Assembly: GCF_900104725.1 (NCBI RefSeq)
Contig: NZ_LT629758.1
Span: forward strand, 9,510,001 to 9,574,000
DNA: 64,000 bases
Reading direction: 5' to 3'
Origin: Actinoplanes derwentensis
Lineage (GTDB): Bacteria > Actinomycetota > Actinomycetes > Mycobacteriales > Micromonosporaceae
Shown: piece by piece, positions 26,665 to 35,207 of the stretch
Layout of the letters: each line of letters opens with the position of its first letter
Position numbering within the stretch: the first letter of the stretch is position 1
Position numbers and translations under genes: made by a program
The notes under the pieces: model-generated
Databases searched by the model: none
Told to the model about the DNA's origin: nothing
What the model saw: only the letters and a program-made list of their open reading frames with translations

Positions 26665-27410
26665 CGCACCCGGTCCTCCCGCGTCGGGCGGAGCAGAGCC
26701 GGGTGCAGCAGCCGGGCATCTCCCGCCCGGTACAGCTTCGCCTTCGGCCCGCCCCGCTCTCCTCCCTTGGCCGTCGTCTCGCCGGTGCTCTCCACGAACC
26801 CGGGAACCGACAGCACCTTGCGGTGAAAGTTGCCGGCGTGCAGCTCCTCGCCCCACACCGCCGCATACACCTGCCGCAACTCGCCGATGGTGAACTCGGT
26901 GCCGGTGAAGGCGGTGGCGAGTGGCGTGTACTCCAGTTTGGAACGGGCACGCTCGAGTCCGTCGGCGAAGACCTCGTCATGGTCGAAGGCCAGGTCTTTC
27001 GCCTCCTGCACGGGCACCCAGTAGGCGCGGGCCGCGTCACTGCCGGCGGTCGGCTCGGGCAGGCTCGGTGCGAACGCCAGGTAGGCGACCGAGACGACCC
27101 GCATCCGGGGGTCCCGGCCCGGGTTCCCATACGTCCGGAGCTGCTCCAGGTGGACCCGGTCGAGATCGTCACGCCCCGGGGTCAGCCCGGTCTCCTCGGC
27201 CAGCTCCCGCAGGGCGGCCCGGGCCAGCGACTCCTCCCGGACGAACCCGCCCGGGAGGGCGCTCTGGCCGGCGAACGGCTGACGGCCCCGCTCGACCAGC
27301 AGGACGCACAGCTCGCCGCCCCGGATGGTCAGCGCCACGACATCCACGGTCACGGCGACCGACGGATAGTCGCGGGGTTCATACGCCGCCAGGAAGCTCG
27401 CCTCGTCCAT
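26661..27410 (-). CDS. Nudix hydrolase with C-terminal winged helix, NrtR type, 249 aa
   Basis: The Nudix box is complete: Gly54, Glu60, Arg68-Glu69-Leu70, Glu72-Glu73 and Gly75 are all at canonical spacing. A C-terminal winged-helix segment includes Phe-Thr-Ile-Gly-Glu-Leu-Arg-Gln-Val-Tyr and Asn-Phe-His-Arg-Lys-Val, as in NrtR regulators that sense ADP-ribose and control NAD metabolism. The intact catalytic box suggests it may also hydrolyse its ligand. It heads the operon and is the likely autoregulator. ATG at 27410 preceded by GAGAGAG. Confidence 0.87.
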   Translation of the reverse strand: MDEASFLAAYEPRDYPSVAVTVDVVALTIRGGELCVLLVERGRQPFAGQSALPGGFVREESLARAALRELAEETGLTPGRDDLDRVHLEQLRTYGNPGRDPRMRVVSVAYLAFAPSLPEPTAGSDAARAYWVPVQEAKDLAFDHDEVFADGLERARSKLEYTPLATAFTGTEFTIGELRQVYAAVWGEELHAGNFHRKVLSVPGFVESTGETTAKGGERGGPKAKLYRAGDARLLHPALLRPTREDRVR

Positions 27411-27450
27411 CCCTACTCTCTCCCTTGTTCTTCTCGTTCTGAGTTTTTCT

Positions 27451-27480
27451 TAAATTGAGTATTACTCGATCTGAGTACAA
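27451..27480. promoter_or_regulatory. Candidate NrtR-type operator in an AT-rich promoter
   Basis: GAGTATTACTC is a perfect 11-bp palindrome at 27457-27467, and it interlocks with TACTC-GATCT-GAGTA at 27463-27477. The local sequence is far more AT-rich than its surroundings. It lies 50-70 bp upstream of the Nudix start. Binding by the Nudix regulator is inferred from position alone. Confidence 0.4.
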
Positions 27481-27633
27481 CCTAGCGCCCGATCGTCGTT
27501 CCGTCAACGCCGGTTTCGGCTGGTCGGACTTATCCGGTTATCACTGGAAAGCGAATGTTTCGTCATTACGCTTCCGGCGGGACGGCCAACTGAGGTCATC
27601 CGATTCCTCATGCTTTGCGAGAAAGGCTCTGGC

Positions 27634-30066
27634 ATGCCCAAGATCCGGAAGAAATCCGTGGCCCGCGCCCTCGGAACGGCGACCACTTCGGTAGCCGCGG
27701 CCGCCGCCGCCCTCGTCGCCACCGGCCAGCCCGCTCAGGCAGCCACTGTCTCCGCGGTCTCCGCGCCCGCCGGAGCCACCGTCCGAGTCACTGACGCGGG
27801 CCTCAGCACCGCGACCGGGCAGCCTGCGGTGCTGCTCAGGACCGATGCATGCGCCAACTACGCGGTACCGGCAACACCTGTGGTCGCCGCTGAGGCGGCC
27901 ACCAAGGTCGACGCCGGCACGATCAGCTTCCGGGTCCCGGTGCTCCCGCTCGGCACCAACGGCGTGGCGAAGCCCTACAACGTGTGCGTCTACTCGGGCG
28001 CCACCGCCAACACGCCCACGATCGGTGGGGCGGCCCCCGTCCTCACCACGTACCAGAACCTCACCAGCAATCCCAGCAGCGGTCTCAGCGGCGCCACCAA
28101 CAACCTGTCGCTGACCTCCAGCACCCCGATCTTCACCGGGATCACTTCACCGGCCGCTCTCTTCACCGCGAACGCCTGCCCGGCCCTCTACAACGTGTCG
28201 AACGGCACCTTCCCGGCCGTTGCCGTCAAGACCGGTCTGGCGAACGCGACGGCCACCGTCACTGTCCCGTCCAGCGTCGTCGGTGCCGGGACCTTCAACA
28301 CGTGCGTCTACGCCGGTAGCACCGGCACCGACGCGCTCCTCGGCGCCAGCACCTACCAGACCACGCTGCCGCAGCTCACTCTCAGCAGTTCCAGCGGTCC
28401 GTACGACTCCACCAACAACATCACCGCCAGCAGCGGAACCAACAGCCTGTTCAGTGGCATCACCGCACCCGGGGTGCTGTTCAGCACCACCACCTGCGCG
28501 GCCAACTACGACACCATGGCGGCCGGCACCGTCGCGGTCCCGTCGGCCGGGATCCGCAAACTCGCCAACAACCGGCTGGCCGTCACCGTGCCCAAGTTGC
28601 CGATCACCAACCAGCAGCCGAAGACCTACCAGCTCTGCGCCTACACCGGGTCCTCCGGCGAATCGACGGTCCTGGGATCGGCCCCGTACACCTCGACGGT
28701 CGTGCCCAATCCGACCTCGATCACCCCGAACGCGGGCCCCAGCACCGGTGGCATCACCGTCACCGTCAACGGCACCGACTTCCCGACCGCGCCCGGCTCG
28801 ATCAGCGCCACTCTCGGCGGCGCCGAACTGCTCAACGTGACACCGGTGAACCCGACCTCGTTCACCGCCACGCTGCCGGCCCGGTCGGCAGGTGACAACG
28901 CCGCGCTCGTGGTCAACACGATCGCCGGCTCCCGGACGCTGCCCGGCGCTTTCTCCTTCCGGAACGCCCTGAAGCTGCTCGGCACCACCACCGCCCCCAA
29001 CACCTCGTCGGCTACCGACCTCGTGGTTCAGGGCACCGACTTCCTCAGTCAGGCGTTCGGCACCAGCTCCGACTCCGCCAAGATCTACCTGGTCCGCGGC
29101 GAGTACGACGGCTCCCAGGCGGAAGGCGGCAACCGTGCCAACGGCCCGGTCGCTGAATGCACCAACCCGCTTGTCCTCAGTGACACCGAACTGGTCTGCA
29201 CGCTGCGACTCAACCGCCGCCTCGACAAGACCGGCAGTGCCTTCGTCGACCCGCTCGCCAGCGTCCAGCCCCTGACCGGCCTCACCACCGTGCTGGGCAG
29301 CCGCTTGCTCGTCTCCGCCACCGGCGTGTTCGGCCTCGACGACGTCGGGCGTGTCATCGCCCAGACCGGCGGCGACGGTGAGATCCCAACCGGCACCAGC
29401 ATCAAGTCCGTGCTGACCCCGTTCCTGGCGATCCTCTCCGCACCGTCACCCGTCGCAGGTTCGAGCCTGACCGCCGACTTGGGCGGTGCCCTGCGCACCA
29501 TCGCTGCCGGTACCGGCAACGGCGTCATCACCACGGCCGCCAGCAACGTGATCCAGCTGACCGGAACGCCCCTCACCAAGGCCGACGTCGGCCGGGTCTT
29601 CAAGGACACCACCGGCATCCTTGACGGCACCTCCATCACTGCGGTGGCCCCCAACGGCGCCAGCGCCACCCTGTCGGCGCCGGCGTCCGCCAGCAACAGC
29701 GCCACCGTCTCGGTCAGCAGTGCGGCCCTGGGCAGCACCACCCTGACCGGAACCTTCACCGCCGGCGACGTCGGCTCGGTCTTCGGCGCCGGAAACGCCG
29801 CGATCCCGGCCGGGACGAAGATCCTCAGTCAGACCGGAGGTACCACCGCGACGATCTCCCAGGCCACCGTCGCGGCCATCACCGCCCCGGCCACGCCCGC
29901 CGTCGACCGCCCGGTGACCCTCAACCTGTTCCCGGGGGCGCCGGTTCTGGACGGCGCCTACAACGTGGCCATCGTCAGCAACGGTGCCGTCGGCGCGTCC
30001 GCCAGCTCCGATTACAAGCAGACCACCCTCACCAGCGGATCCATCTTCACCGTCAGTCCGTTCTGA
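27634..30066 (+). CDS. Large secreted cysteine-module/TIG surface protein, 810 aa (paralogue 1)
   Basis: The signal peptide ends at Ala-Gln-Ala. Residues ~37-350 contain three ~100-residue modules, each with an early Cys (Asp-Ala-Cys-Ala-Asn-Tyr; Asn-Ala-Cys-Pro-Ala-Leu-Tyr; Thr-Cys-Ala-Ala-Asn-Tyr) and a late Cys-Val/Ala-Tyr-x-Gly, suggesting one disulfide per module. A TIG/IPT immunoglobulin-like domain follows (~360-440), then a region with Lys-Ile-Tyr-Leu-Val-Arg-Gly and a Cys pair, then three repeats resembling phage-fibre 'GxxIPxGTxI' modules. It ends in Phe-Thr-Val-Ser-Pro-Phe with no LPxTG anchor. Probably an extracellular matrix or fibre protein. Function unknown. Confidence 0.82.
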   Translation: MPKIRKKSVARALGTATTSVAAAAAALVATGQPAQAATVSAVSAPAGATVRVTDAGLSTATGQPAVLLRTDACANYAVPATPVVAAEAATKVDAGTISFRVPVLPLGTNGVAKPYNVCVYSGATANTPTIGGAAPVLTTYQNLTSNPSSGLSGATNNLSLTSSTPIFTGITSPAALFTANACPALYNVSNGTFPAVAVKTGLANATATVTVPSSVVGAGTFNTCVYAGSTGTDALLGASTYQTTLPQLTLSSSSGPYDSTNNITASSGTNSLFSGITAPGVLFSTTTCAANYDTMAAGTVAVPSAGIRKLANNRLAVTVPKLPITNQQPKTYQLCAYTGSSGESTVLGSAPYTSTVVPNPTSITPNAGPSTGGITVTVNGTDFPTAPGSISATLGGAELLNVTPVNPTSFTATLPARSAGDNAALVVNTIAGSRTLPGAFSFRNALKLLGTTTAPNTSSATDLVVQGTDFLSQAFGTSSDSAKIYLVRGEYDGSQAEGGNRANGPVAECTNPLVLSDTELVCTLRLNRRLDKTGSAFVDPLASVQPLTGLTTVLGSRLLVSATGVFGLDDVGRVIAQTGGDGEIPTGTSIKSVLTPFLAILSAPSPVAGSSLTADLGGALRTIAAGTGNGVITTAASNVIQLTGTPLTKADVGRVFKDTTGILDGTSITAVAPNGASATLSAPASASNSATVSVSSAALGSTTLTGTFTAGDVGSVFGAGNAAIPAGTKILSQTGGTTATISQATVAAITAPATPAVDRPVTLNLFPGAPVLDGAYNVAIVSNGAVGASASSDYKQTTLTSGSIFTVSPF

Positions 30067-30073
30067 CCTGAAA

Positions 30074-30115
30074 CGCAAAGGCGCCGCCTCACTGATGTGG
30101 GGCGGCGCCTTTGCG
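30074..30115 (+). terminator. Rho-independent-like terminator of paralogue 1
   Basis: A perfect 15-bp stem, CGCAAAGGCGCCGCC and its complement, closes on a 12-nt loop, starting 8 bp after the stop codon. No long T-run follows, which is common in high-GC actinobacteria. Confidence 0.8.
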
Positions 30116-30172
30116 ATGTCCTCGTGATGTTCCGGCATGCCCGGACATCCCGTCCAGAGCCGCAGTGCCTCG

Positions 30173-30463
30173 TCAGGCGTGCTCGTAGGTCAGGCAGTCC
30201 GCCAGGTCCGCGGAGGCACCCACGGTGATGGCCGGCGCCTGGCACTCCAGGTTGTCGTTGTATTTGCAGTCGGCCCGTTTACAGGCGCCCACCTGGGCGG
30301 TAGCGATGCCCATTCCACCGGAGAGCCCCGCACCCGCGAAGGTGCCACACGCGGAGTTGCTCTCACTGATGGTGATCGCGAAGGCGGTGCAGCCATTGTG
30401 GTTGTACCCACACCCGGTGGCGGTGCAGGCCTGCACGCGGGGCATGTTCAACATCTGAGTCAC
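30173..30463 (-). CDS. DUF1540 cysteine-rich small protein, 96 aa
   Basis: Two copies of the DUF1540 pattern are visible: Cys-Thr-Ala-Thr-Gly-Cys-Gly-Tyr-Asn followed by a Cys-x-Ala core, and Cys-Lys-Arg-Ala-Asp-Cys-Lys-Tyr-Asn followed by Cys-x-Ala. The paired cysteines look metal-binding. No signal peptide. The GTG start at 30463 is chosen because GGAGAA sits at proper distance; an ATG at 30454 is also possible. It lies opposite in strand between two large secreted paralogues. Two iron-box-like sites lie upstream. Confidence 0.82.
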   Translation of the reverse strand: MTQMLNMPRVQACTATGCGYNHNGCTAFAITISESNSACGTFAGAGLSGGMGIATAQVGACKRADCKYNDNLECQAPAITVGASADLADCLTYEHA

Positions 30464-30487
30464 GGCGGTTCTCCTTCTATCCGGCAC

Positions 30488-30805
30488 GTCATTTCGGCGC
30501 TCAGCAATATACCCCGATGCTTGGAGTCGACGCGATTTTCGGTATTGATTTCCGAACGCGAATAATGGTTAGGTAAGCCTTCCCTTGAATGTATTCAGGT
30601 AAGGCTTTCCTGGGATCTCGGCTGGCGAATCCCGTCCTCAGGACCGCAGGGCGGCGTGCTGGTAACTATTTAAATATACAAAATTATCTTTTATGGTCAT
30701 TTGAAGTATTTGAGATAGATACCCTTCCCGGGTGACGGCTCGCGACCACGTCGGTGGGCCCTAATCCAGCGAACGGTTCCGAATGGGCCGGTAGGGGGAC
30801 CTCGA
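30488..30805. other. Intergenic region between DUF1540 gene and paralogue 2
   Basis: No gene is seen. It contains the iron-box-like pair and then an AT-rich block around 30668-30715 that is unusual for this genome and likely holds the promoter of paralogue 2. The last ~60 bases share short blocks (GGGCC, CGGTTC, GGACCTCG before ATG) with the leader of paralogue 3. Confidence 0.5.
30569..30613. promoter_or_regulatory. Two tandem IdeR/DtxR-like iron-box candidates
   Basis: TTAGGTAAGCCTTCCCT at 30569 and TCAGGTAAGGCTTTCCT at 30595 both resemble the iron-box core (TTAGGTTAGGCTAACCTAA), each matching about 13 of 19 positions by hand count. They lie about 105-150 bp upstream of the DUF1540 start and over 190 bp upstream of the next secreted protein. 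Weak matches, but two in tandem. Confidence 0.4.
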
Positions 30806-33085
30806 ATGAGCAAGACAGCGTCCAGAGGCCGTAGGGCGGCCTCTGGAAGGCGGGCTCGGCTGATCTGTGCCGGCCTGACCACCACCGCGGTGGGTGCTTC
30901 GATGTTCCTCGGAGCACCGGCGGCCTTCGCCGCCGCGCTCGACTCTCTGAGTCCAGTGGGCGGGCCAGCCGGTACCGTCATCAAGGTCGACGCTCCCGGT
31001 ACGCCATTCGACACCGGCAACCCGGTCGCCTTCTTCGCCACCGGTTTCGCGAGCGGTACCGCATGTCCCGCCTACGTCACCTCGATCACCGGCCAGACCG
31101 TCGTCCCGGCCGGCAGCCCGACGAAGATCGACAGTGACGAGGCCACCTTCGTGGTCCCACCCGGGGTGACGCTGAACAGCGGTGCGGCCCGCGAGTGGAA
31201 GTTCTGTGTCTACAACGGCACTCTGGCCACGACCACTGCGGTCTACGACACCACTGCCTCGACCTTCACGGTCACACCCGGCATCGGCATGATGCCGCCG
31301 AACGGCCCGAGCGGAGGCGGAAACCAGATATCCTTCGCGGCACCCGCGGCCAGCCCTGTCTTCGCCACCGCGGTGGGCCTGGCCTTCGCTGACGCGGGGT
31401 CCGGTTGCCCCGGTACCTACGGAACTCCCGGCAGTCTGGCCGCTGCCCTCAACCGCGCCTCCGGCACCGCTGCCACCTCCACGGTTCCCTCGGGCGTGGT
31501 CGGTACCGGGCCGGGCACGAACTACCTCGCCTGTTTCTACAGTGGGACGAGCAACGGCAGCACTCTCGTCGGTGTGTCCGCCAGCACCTACGGCGTCTCC
31601 CTGCCGGCAGTCACGCTGAGCAGCCCGGTCGGCTCCTGGGCGGGCGGCAACGGCATCACCCTCGACTCGCCGCAGGGCATCCTGGTGGGTGTCGGTGCGC
31701 CCGGTGTCCTGCTGGCCTCGGCCGAGCGGTGCCCGCGGACCTTCACCGCCGCCTCCGGTTACAACGTCGTACACCCGGCAGCCGGCCGGATCCGTAAGGC
31801 CTCGGACACCCGTGTCGCCCTCACGGTGCCCCCGCTCGCAGGCTCCGCCCCCGCCGGGCCGACCCCGTTCCAGATCTGCGTCTACAACGGTACGACCGTT
31901 GGCGCCAGCACGATGCTGGCGGCCGCGCCCTACACGGCGTCGGTCGTGCAGACCCTGTCCTCGATCATGCCGGCCTCGGGTACAGCCCTCGGCGGTACGA
32001 TGATCACGGTGTCCGGCACCGGGTTCCCCACGGCGCCCGGTTCGATCCAGGCCACCCTGGGTGGCCTCCCGTTGACCGAGATCATGCCGGTCAACGAGAA
32101 CACCTTCACCGCCCGAACCCCGATGCACGGTGTGGAGCGAAACGTCGCCCTGGTGGTGACCACCCCGGCGGGTACCCGGTCGTTGTCGAGTGCTTACTCC
32201 TTCCTCAACGGCATCGCGATCACCCCGAACACGGCTTCCACCGATATCGACGAGGTGGTCGTGGCGGTCAAGGGCGTCGGCTTCCTCTCCACCACCTTCA
32301 GCACCACGGTCAGCGACGCGCACATCTACCTCGTGCGCGGCGGCTACAACCCGGCCGATGACGGGGCGAGCAACAAGGTGAACGGCCCGGTTTCGGAGTG
32401 CAACGACGTCCTGCCGATCAGCGATAACGAGCTGATCTGCACCCTGCGCCTCGACCAGCGGCTGAGTTCGGCCGGCACGATCACGCCACAGATCGCGGTC
32501 GGCCGTTCGGTCACCGACATCGACACCACCGCCAACAGCCGCCTGATCTCGTCGGCCACGGCGAGCTTCACCGCTGACGACATCGGCAAGACGCTGACCC
32601 AGACCGCCGGGACCGCGGCGGTCCAGGACGGCACTACGATCGTCGACGTGCTCTCCGGAACGCAGGCCATCCTTTCCATGAAGGCGACGGCCACGGTCGC
32701 GACCTCGGTGACCGCTCGTATCGGTTCGGCCGCTGTCCGCACCAACGGCACTGTCGACACCACGAACGCCTCGGCTGAAATCGCCGCGGACAGCGCCGCG
32801 TTCACCAGTGCTGACCTGGGACGCGTCATCACCGGAGCCGGTATTCCGGCGGGCACCACGATCACGGCCATCGCTGCCAACGGCGCGGGAGCCACCCTGT
32901 CCGCGAATGCCACCGCTACGGCGCCCAACATCACGGCCAGCCTCCACGACCCGCTCGGGGTGCCGGCGGGGGCCTACACGCTGACCTTCGTCACCGAGGG
33001 TTCGCTGGGTGTGGACACCACCGCGGCCGGTTACAGCCAGAGCACCGTTTCCGCCAGTTCGTCGTTCACCGTCGCGGCATCCTGA
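30806..33085 (+). CDS. Large secreted cysteine-module/TIG surface protein, 759 aa (paralogue 2)
   Basis: Same plan as paralogue 1: a twin-Arg-rich N-terminus and signal peptide ending Ala-Phe-Ala-Ala; three Cys-pair modules (early Cys in Ala-Cys-Pro-Ala-Tyr, Gly-Cys-Pro-Gly-Thr-Tyr, Arg-Cys-Pro-Arg-Thr-Phe; late Cys in Phe-Cys-Val-Tyr-Asn-Gly and similar); a TIG/IPT domain at ~383-468; a Tyr-Leu-Val-Arg-Gly-Gly-Tyr block with Asn-Gly-Pro-Val-Ser-Glu-Cys; and two fibre-like repeats ending in Gly-Ile-Pro-Ala-Gly-Thr-Thr-Ile. C-terminus Ser-Ser-Phe-Thr-Val. ATG start preceded by GGGGGACCTC. Confidence 0.82.
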   Translation: MSKTASRGRRAASGRRARLICAGLTTTAVGASMFLGAPAAFAAALDSLSPVGGPAGTVIKVDAPGTPFDTGNPVAFFATGFASGTACPAYVTSITGQTVVPAGSPTKIDSDEATFVVPPGVTLNSGAAREWKFCVYNGTLATTTAVYDTTASTFTVTPGIGMMPPNGPSGGGNQISFAAPAASPVFATAVGLAFADAGSGCPGTYGTPGSLAAALNRASGTAATSTVPSGVVGTGPGTNYLACFYSGTSNGSTLVGVSASTYGVSLPAVTLSSPVGSWAGGNGITLDSPQGILVGVGAPGVLLASAERCPRTFTAASGYNVVHPAAGRIRKASDTRVALTVPPLAGSAPAGPTPFQICVYNGTTVGASTMLAAAPYTASVVQTLSSIMPASGTALGGTMITVSGTGFPTAPGSIQATLGGLPLTEIMPVNENTFTARTPMHGVERNVALVVTTPAGTRSLSSAYSFLNGIAITPNTASTDIDEVVVAVKGVGFLSTTFSTTVSDAHIYLVRGGYNPADDGASNKVNGPVSECNDVLPISDNELICTLRLDQRLSSAGTITPQIAVGRSVTDIDTTANSRLISSATASFTADDIGKTLTQTAGTAAVQDGTTIVDVLSGTQAILSMKATATVATSVTARIGSAAVRTNGTVDTTNASAEIAADSAAFTSADLGRVITGAGIPAGTTITAIAANGAGATLSANATATAPNITASLHDPLGVPAGAYTLTFVTEGSLGVDTTAAGYSQSTVSASSSFTVAAS

Positions 33086-33101
33086 TCTACATCGCCATGG
33101 T

Positions 33102-33134
33102 GGTCGCCCAGGGAGTTCGAGCCCCTGGGCGACC
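33102..33134 (+). terminator. Terminator of paralogue 2
   Basis: A 12-bp perfect stem (GGTCGCCCAGGG with its complement) is followed by TTCGTTTTTT, a classic intrinsic terminator, about 17 bp after the stop codon. Confidence 0.9.
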
Positions 33135-33306
33135 TTCGTTTTTTGGTCCTGAGACGACTGTTTCGAGCCGTTCCAGTAGTTCTGTTATTCCTGACAAATC
33201 CTCGTATTTACCACGTTAGGCTTCAGCTGAGATGGCCCGCCGCCTATGGGAGTGCGGGCCCACCCAATCCACACATGCGGTTCGCAAGACCGTAGGAGGA
33301 CCTCGC

Positions 33307-35133
33307 ATGCGCAAGTCCCGAACCGAAACCGGCAACCGCCCGTTGGTTGCCGGAGCCGCCGCGGCCATCGCGACCGTGGCGGCGCTGGCGAGCGCGCCGG
33401 CCATGCCGGCCTTCGCCGCCGCGACGCTGACGCTCAGCACGAGCCAGGTCGCCATCAGCGGCGGTACCGTCCTGTACATCACCGGCGGTACTGCTCTCGT
33501 CAACACATTGGGCGTCCGATTCGCATTGTCGGCCAACTCGTGCCCAGCCAACTACAACACCGCCCAGACCGGCACTGTCGACGGTGGCCTGATCACGGCC
33601 ATCGACACGTCGACCGCCTACGTCACCACGCCGGCACTGCCGGCGGCTACCTACAAGCCGTGTTTCTACGACGACGCCACGACCGGTGGCTCGTTCGCCG
33701 CTGACACTATGTCCGGCTCCGGCACCATCACCGTCACCGCGGTGAACGTCGGGACGCTGAGCGCGACAACGGGGCAGGCAGCGGACAAGCCGACGCTGAC
33801 AGCCAGCAGCGCCGTCCTCACCGGCGCCAGCTACGCCACCCAATTCGTCTCCGGGGTGACCGCCTGCCCTACCACCTACACCACACCGAGTTCCACGGCG
33901 ATCGTCGGTACGACGGTGAAGACGTCCACCTCGGTGCTCACCATCACGGTCCCGGCGACGCTGACCGCCGGAACCGCCTACTACGTCTGCTCCTACGCTG
34001 GGACGACGGCCGGCACGAGCGCGCTGTCCCTCCGAGGTGGCGTGACGTTCGCGTCCTACAGTTCGACCCTGCCAGCGGGGGCACTCGTTCCGACCGGGGG
34101 AAGCTCGGGCACCCAGCCCACCCTGACCGTGTCGACCACGGGCGGCGCCGCACCCTTCACCGGGACCCCGGCGGTGCTCGCGACCCGAAACAGCTGCCCG
34201 CTGACGTACCCCGCCAGCGTGTCGGCCGTTCTCGAGCCTTACGCGGCGACGACGACCAAGATCTCTAGCTCCAAGATCGCCGTCACCCTGCCGGCGACGG
34301 TCATCGTCGGCGGCGCCGACGTCACCACGGCCTGGCACATCTGCAGCTACCTCAGCAACAGCACCGGAGCCGCGATGAGCACGGCCCCGGCGATCTACTC
34401 CGTCGCGCCGGTCCTCAGCGTCGCCAGTGCGGCTTTCTCGTCGGCCTCCGGCCCGGCTCAGGGTGGCGCCTCCATCACCATCACCGGCCTGACCGGTATC
34501 CCGCTGACGACCGGTGCGCTGCTCACCGCGTCTCTTGGCGGTAGCTCGATCAACAGCATCACCGCCCTGAGCACGACATCCTTCAGCGGCACGACGACGG
34601 CACACGCGGCCGGCCCGGTGTCGTTGAGTGTGACCACGGCCGCCGGCACCAAGACAACGGCGACAACCGTCTACACCTACACCTACGGCATCACCGTCAC
34701 CCCGAACACCGCCGCGTCCGCCAGCAGCCCGATCCTGGACATCACCGGTGCCGGTTTCGGAACGCTGACCTTCGGCAACGTGACTACCGCCACAGCCCTG
34801 TCGGCCAGCACCGCTTATGTGCTTCTGACCGACAACGACTGGAACGCGCGGGACTTCGCCACCGACAAGGCCGCTGTGGACACCGGTACGGCCCTCCCGG
34901 TCTCGTACTGCAACAACATCCTGCCGATCAGCGATGGCGAGATCATCTGCACGCTCAACCTGACCGCCATGGTGGACTCGGCGACCACGGACACGCCGAC
35001 CATCACCACCGTCGACGTGCCGGACGGCACCTACACGGTGACAGTCGTCAACGCCAAGGACGGCCTCAACGACGCCGACTACAACTTCTCGGTCGTCTCG
35101 AGCGGTTCGTCGTTCACCGTCTCGCCGTTCTGA
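33307..35133 (+). CDS. Large secreted cysteine-module/TIG surface protein, 608 aa (paralogue 3)
   Basis: Shorter paralogue. Signal peptide ends Ala-Phe-Ala-Ala. Three Cys-pair modules are present (Asn-Ser-Cys-Pro-Ala-Asn-Tyr, Thr-Ala-Cys-Pro-Thr-Thr-Tyr, Asn-Ser-Cys-Pro-Leu-Thr-Tyr, each with a later Cys-x-Tyr), then a TIG-like domain (~372-455), then the Tyr-Val-Leu-Leu-Thr-Asp block with a Cys pair. The 'GxxIPxGT' fibre-like repeats of the other two are absent. It ends Ser-Ser-Phe-Thr-Val-Ser-Pro-Phe like paralogue 1. ATG at 33307 follows AGGAGG. Confidence 0.82.
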   Translation: MRKSRTETGNRPLVAGAAAAIATVAALASAPAMPAFAAATLTLSTSQVAISGGTVLYITGGTALVNTLGVRFALSANSCPANYNTAQTGTVDGGLITAIDTSTAYVTTPALPAATYKPCFYDDATTGGSFAADTMSGSGTITVTAVNVGTLSATTGQAADKPTLTASSAVLTGASYATQFVSGVTACPTTYTTPSSTAIVGTTVKTSTSVLTITVPATLTAGTAYYVCSYAGTTAGTSALSLRGGVTFASYSSTLPAGALVPTGGSSGTQPTLTVSTTGGAAPFTGTPAVLATRNSCPLTYPASVSAVLEPYAATTTKISSSKIAVTLPATVIVGGADVTTAWHICSYLSNSTGAAMSTAPAIYSVAPVLSVASAAFSSASGPAQGGASITITGLTGIPLTTGALLTASLGGSSINSITALSTTSFSGTTTAHAAGPVSLSVTTAAGTKTTATTVYTYTYGITVTPNTAASASSPILDITGAGFGTLTFGNVTTATALSASTAYVLLTDNDWNARDFATDKAAVDTGTALPVSYCNNILPISDGEIICTLNLTAMVDSATTDTPTITTVDVPDGTYTVTVVNAKDGLNDADYNFSVVSSGSSFTVSPF

Positions 35134-35158
35134 TCACGAGCAATACCGTACTGAAATA

Positions 35159-35196
35159 AGAGCGGTGGCCCGGATTTCATCTCCGGCCACCGCTCT
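35159..35196. terminator. Bidirectional hairpin terminator
   Basis: A 12-bp perfect stem, AGAGCGGTGGCC with its complement GGCCACCGCTCT, lies between the end of paralogue 3 and the 3' end of the convergent anchored-protein gene. Confidence 0.8.
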
Positions 35197-35207
35197 GTCG
35201 TTGCTTG

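Noticed and set aside
30761..32947. A long open frame on the minus strand opposite paralogue 2
   Set aside because: Low-complexity Gly/Arg/Asp translation without motifs; the plus-strand gene has a signal peptide and domains.
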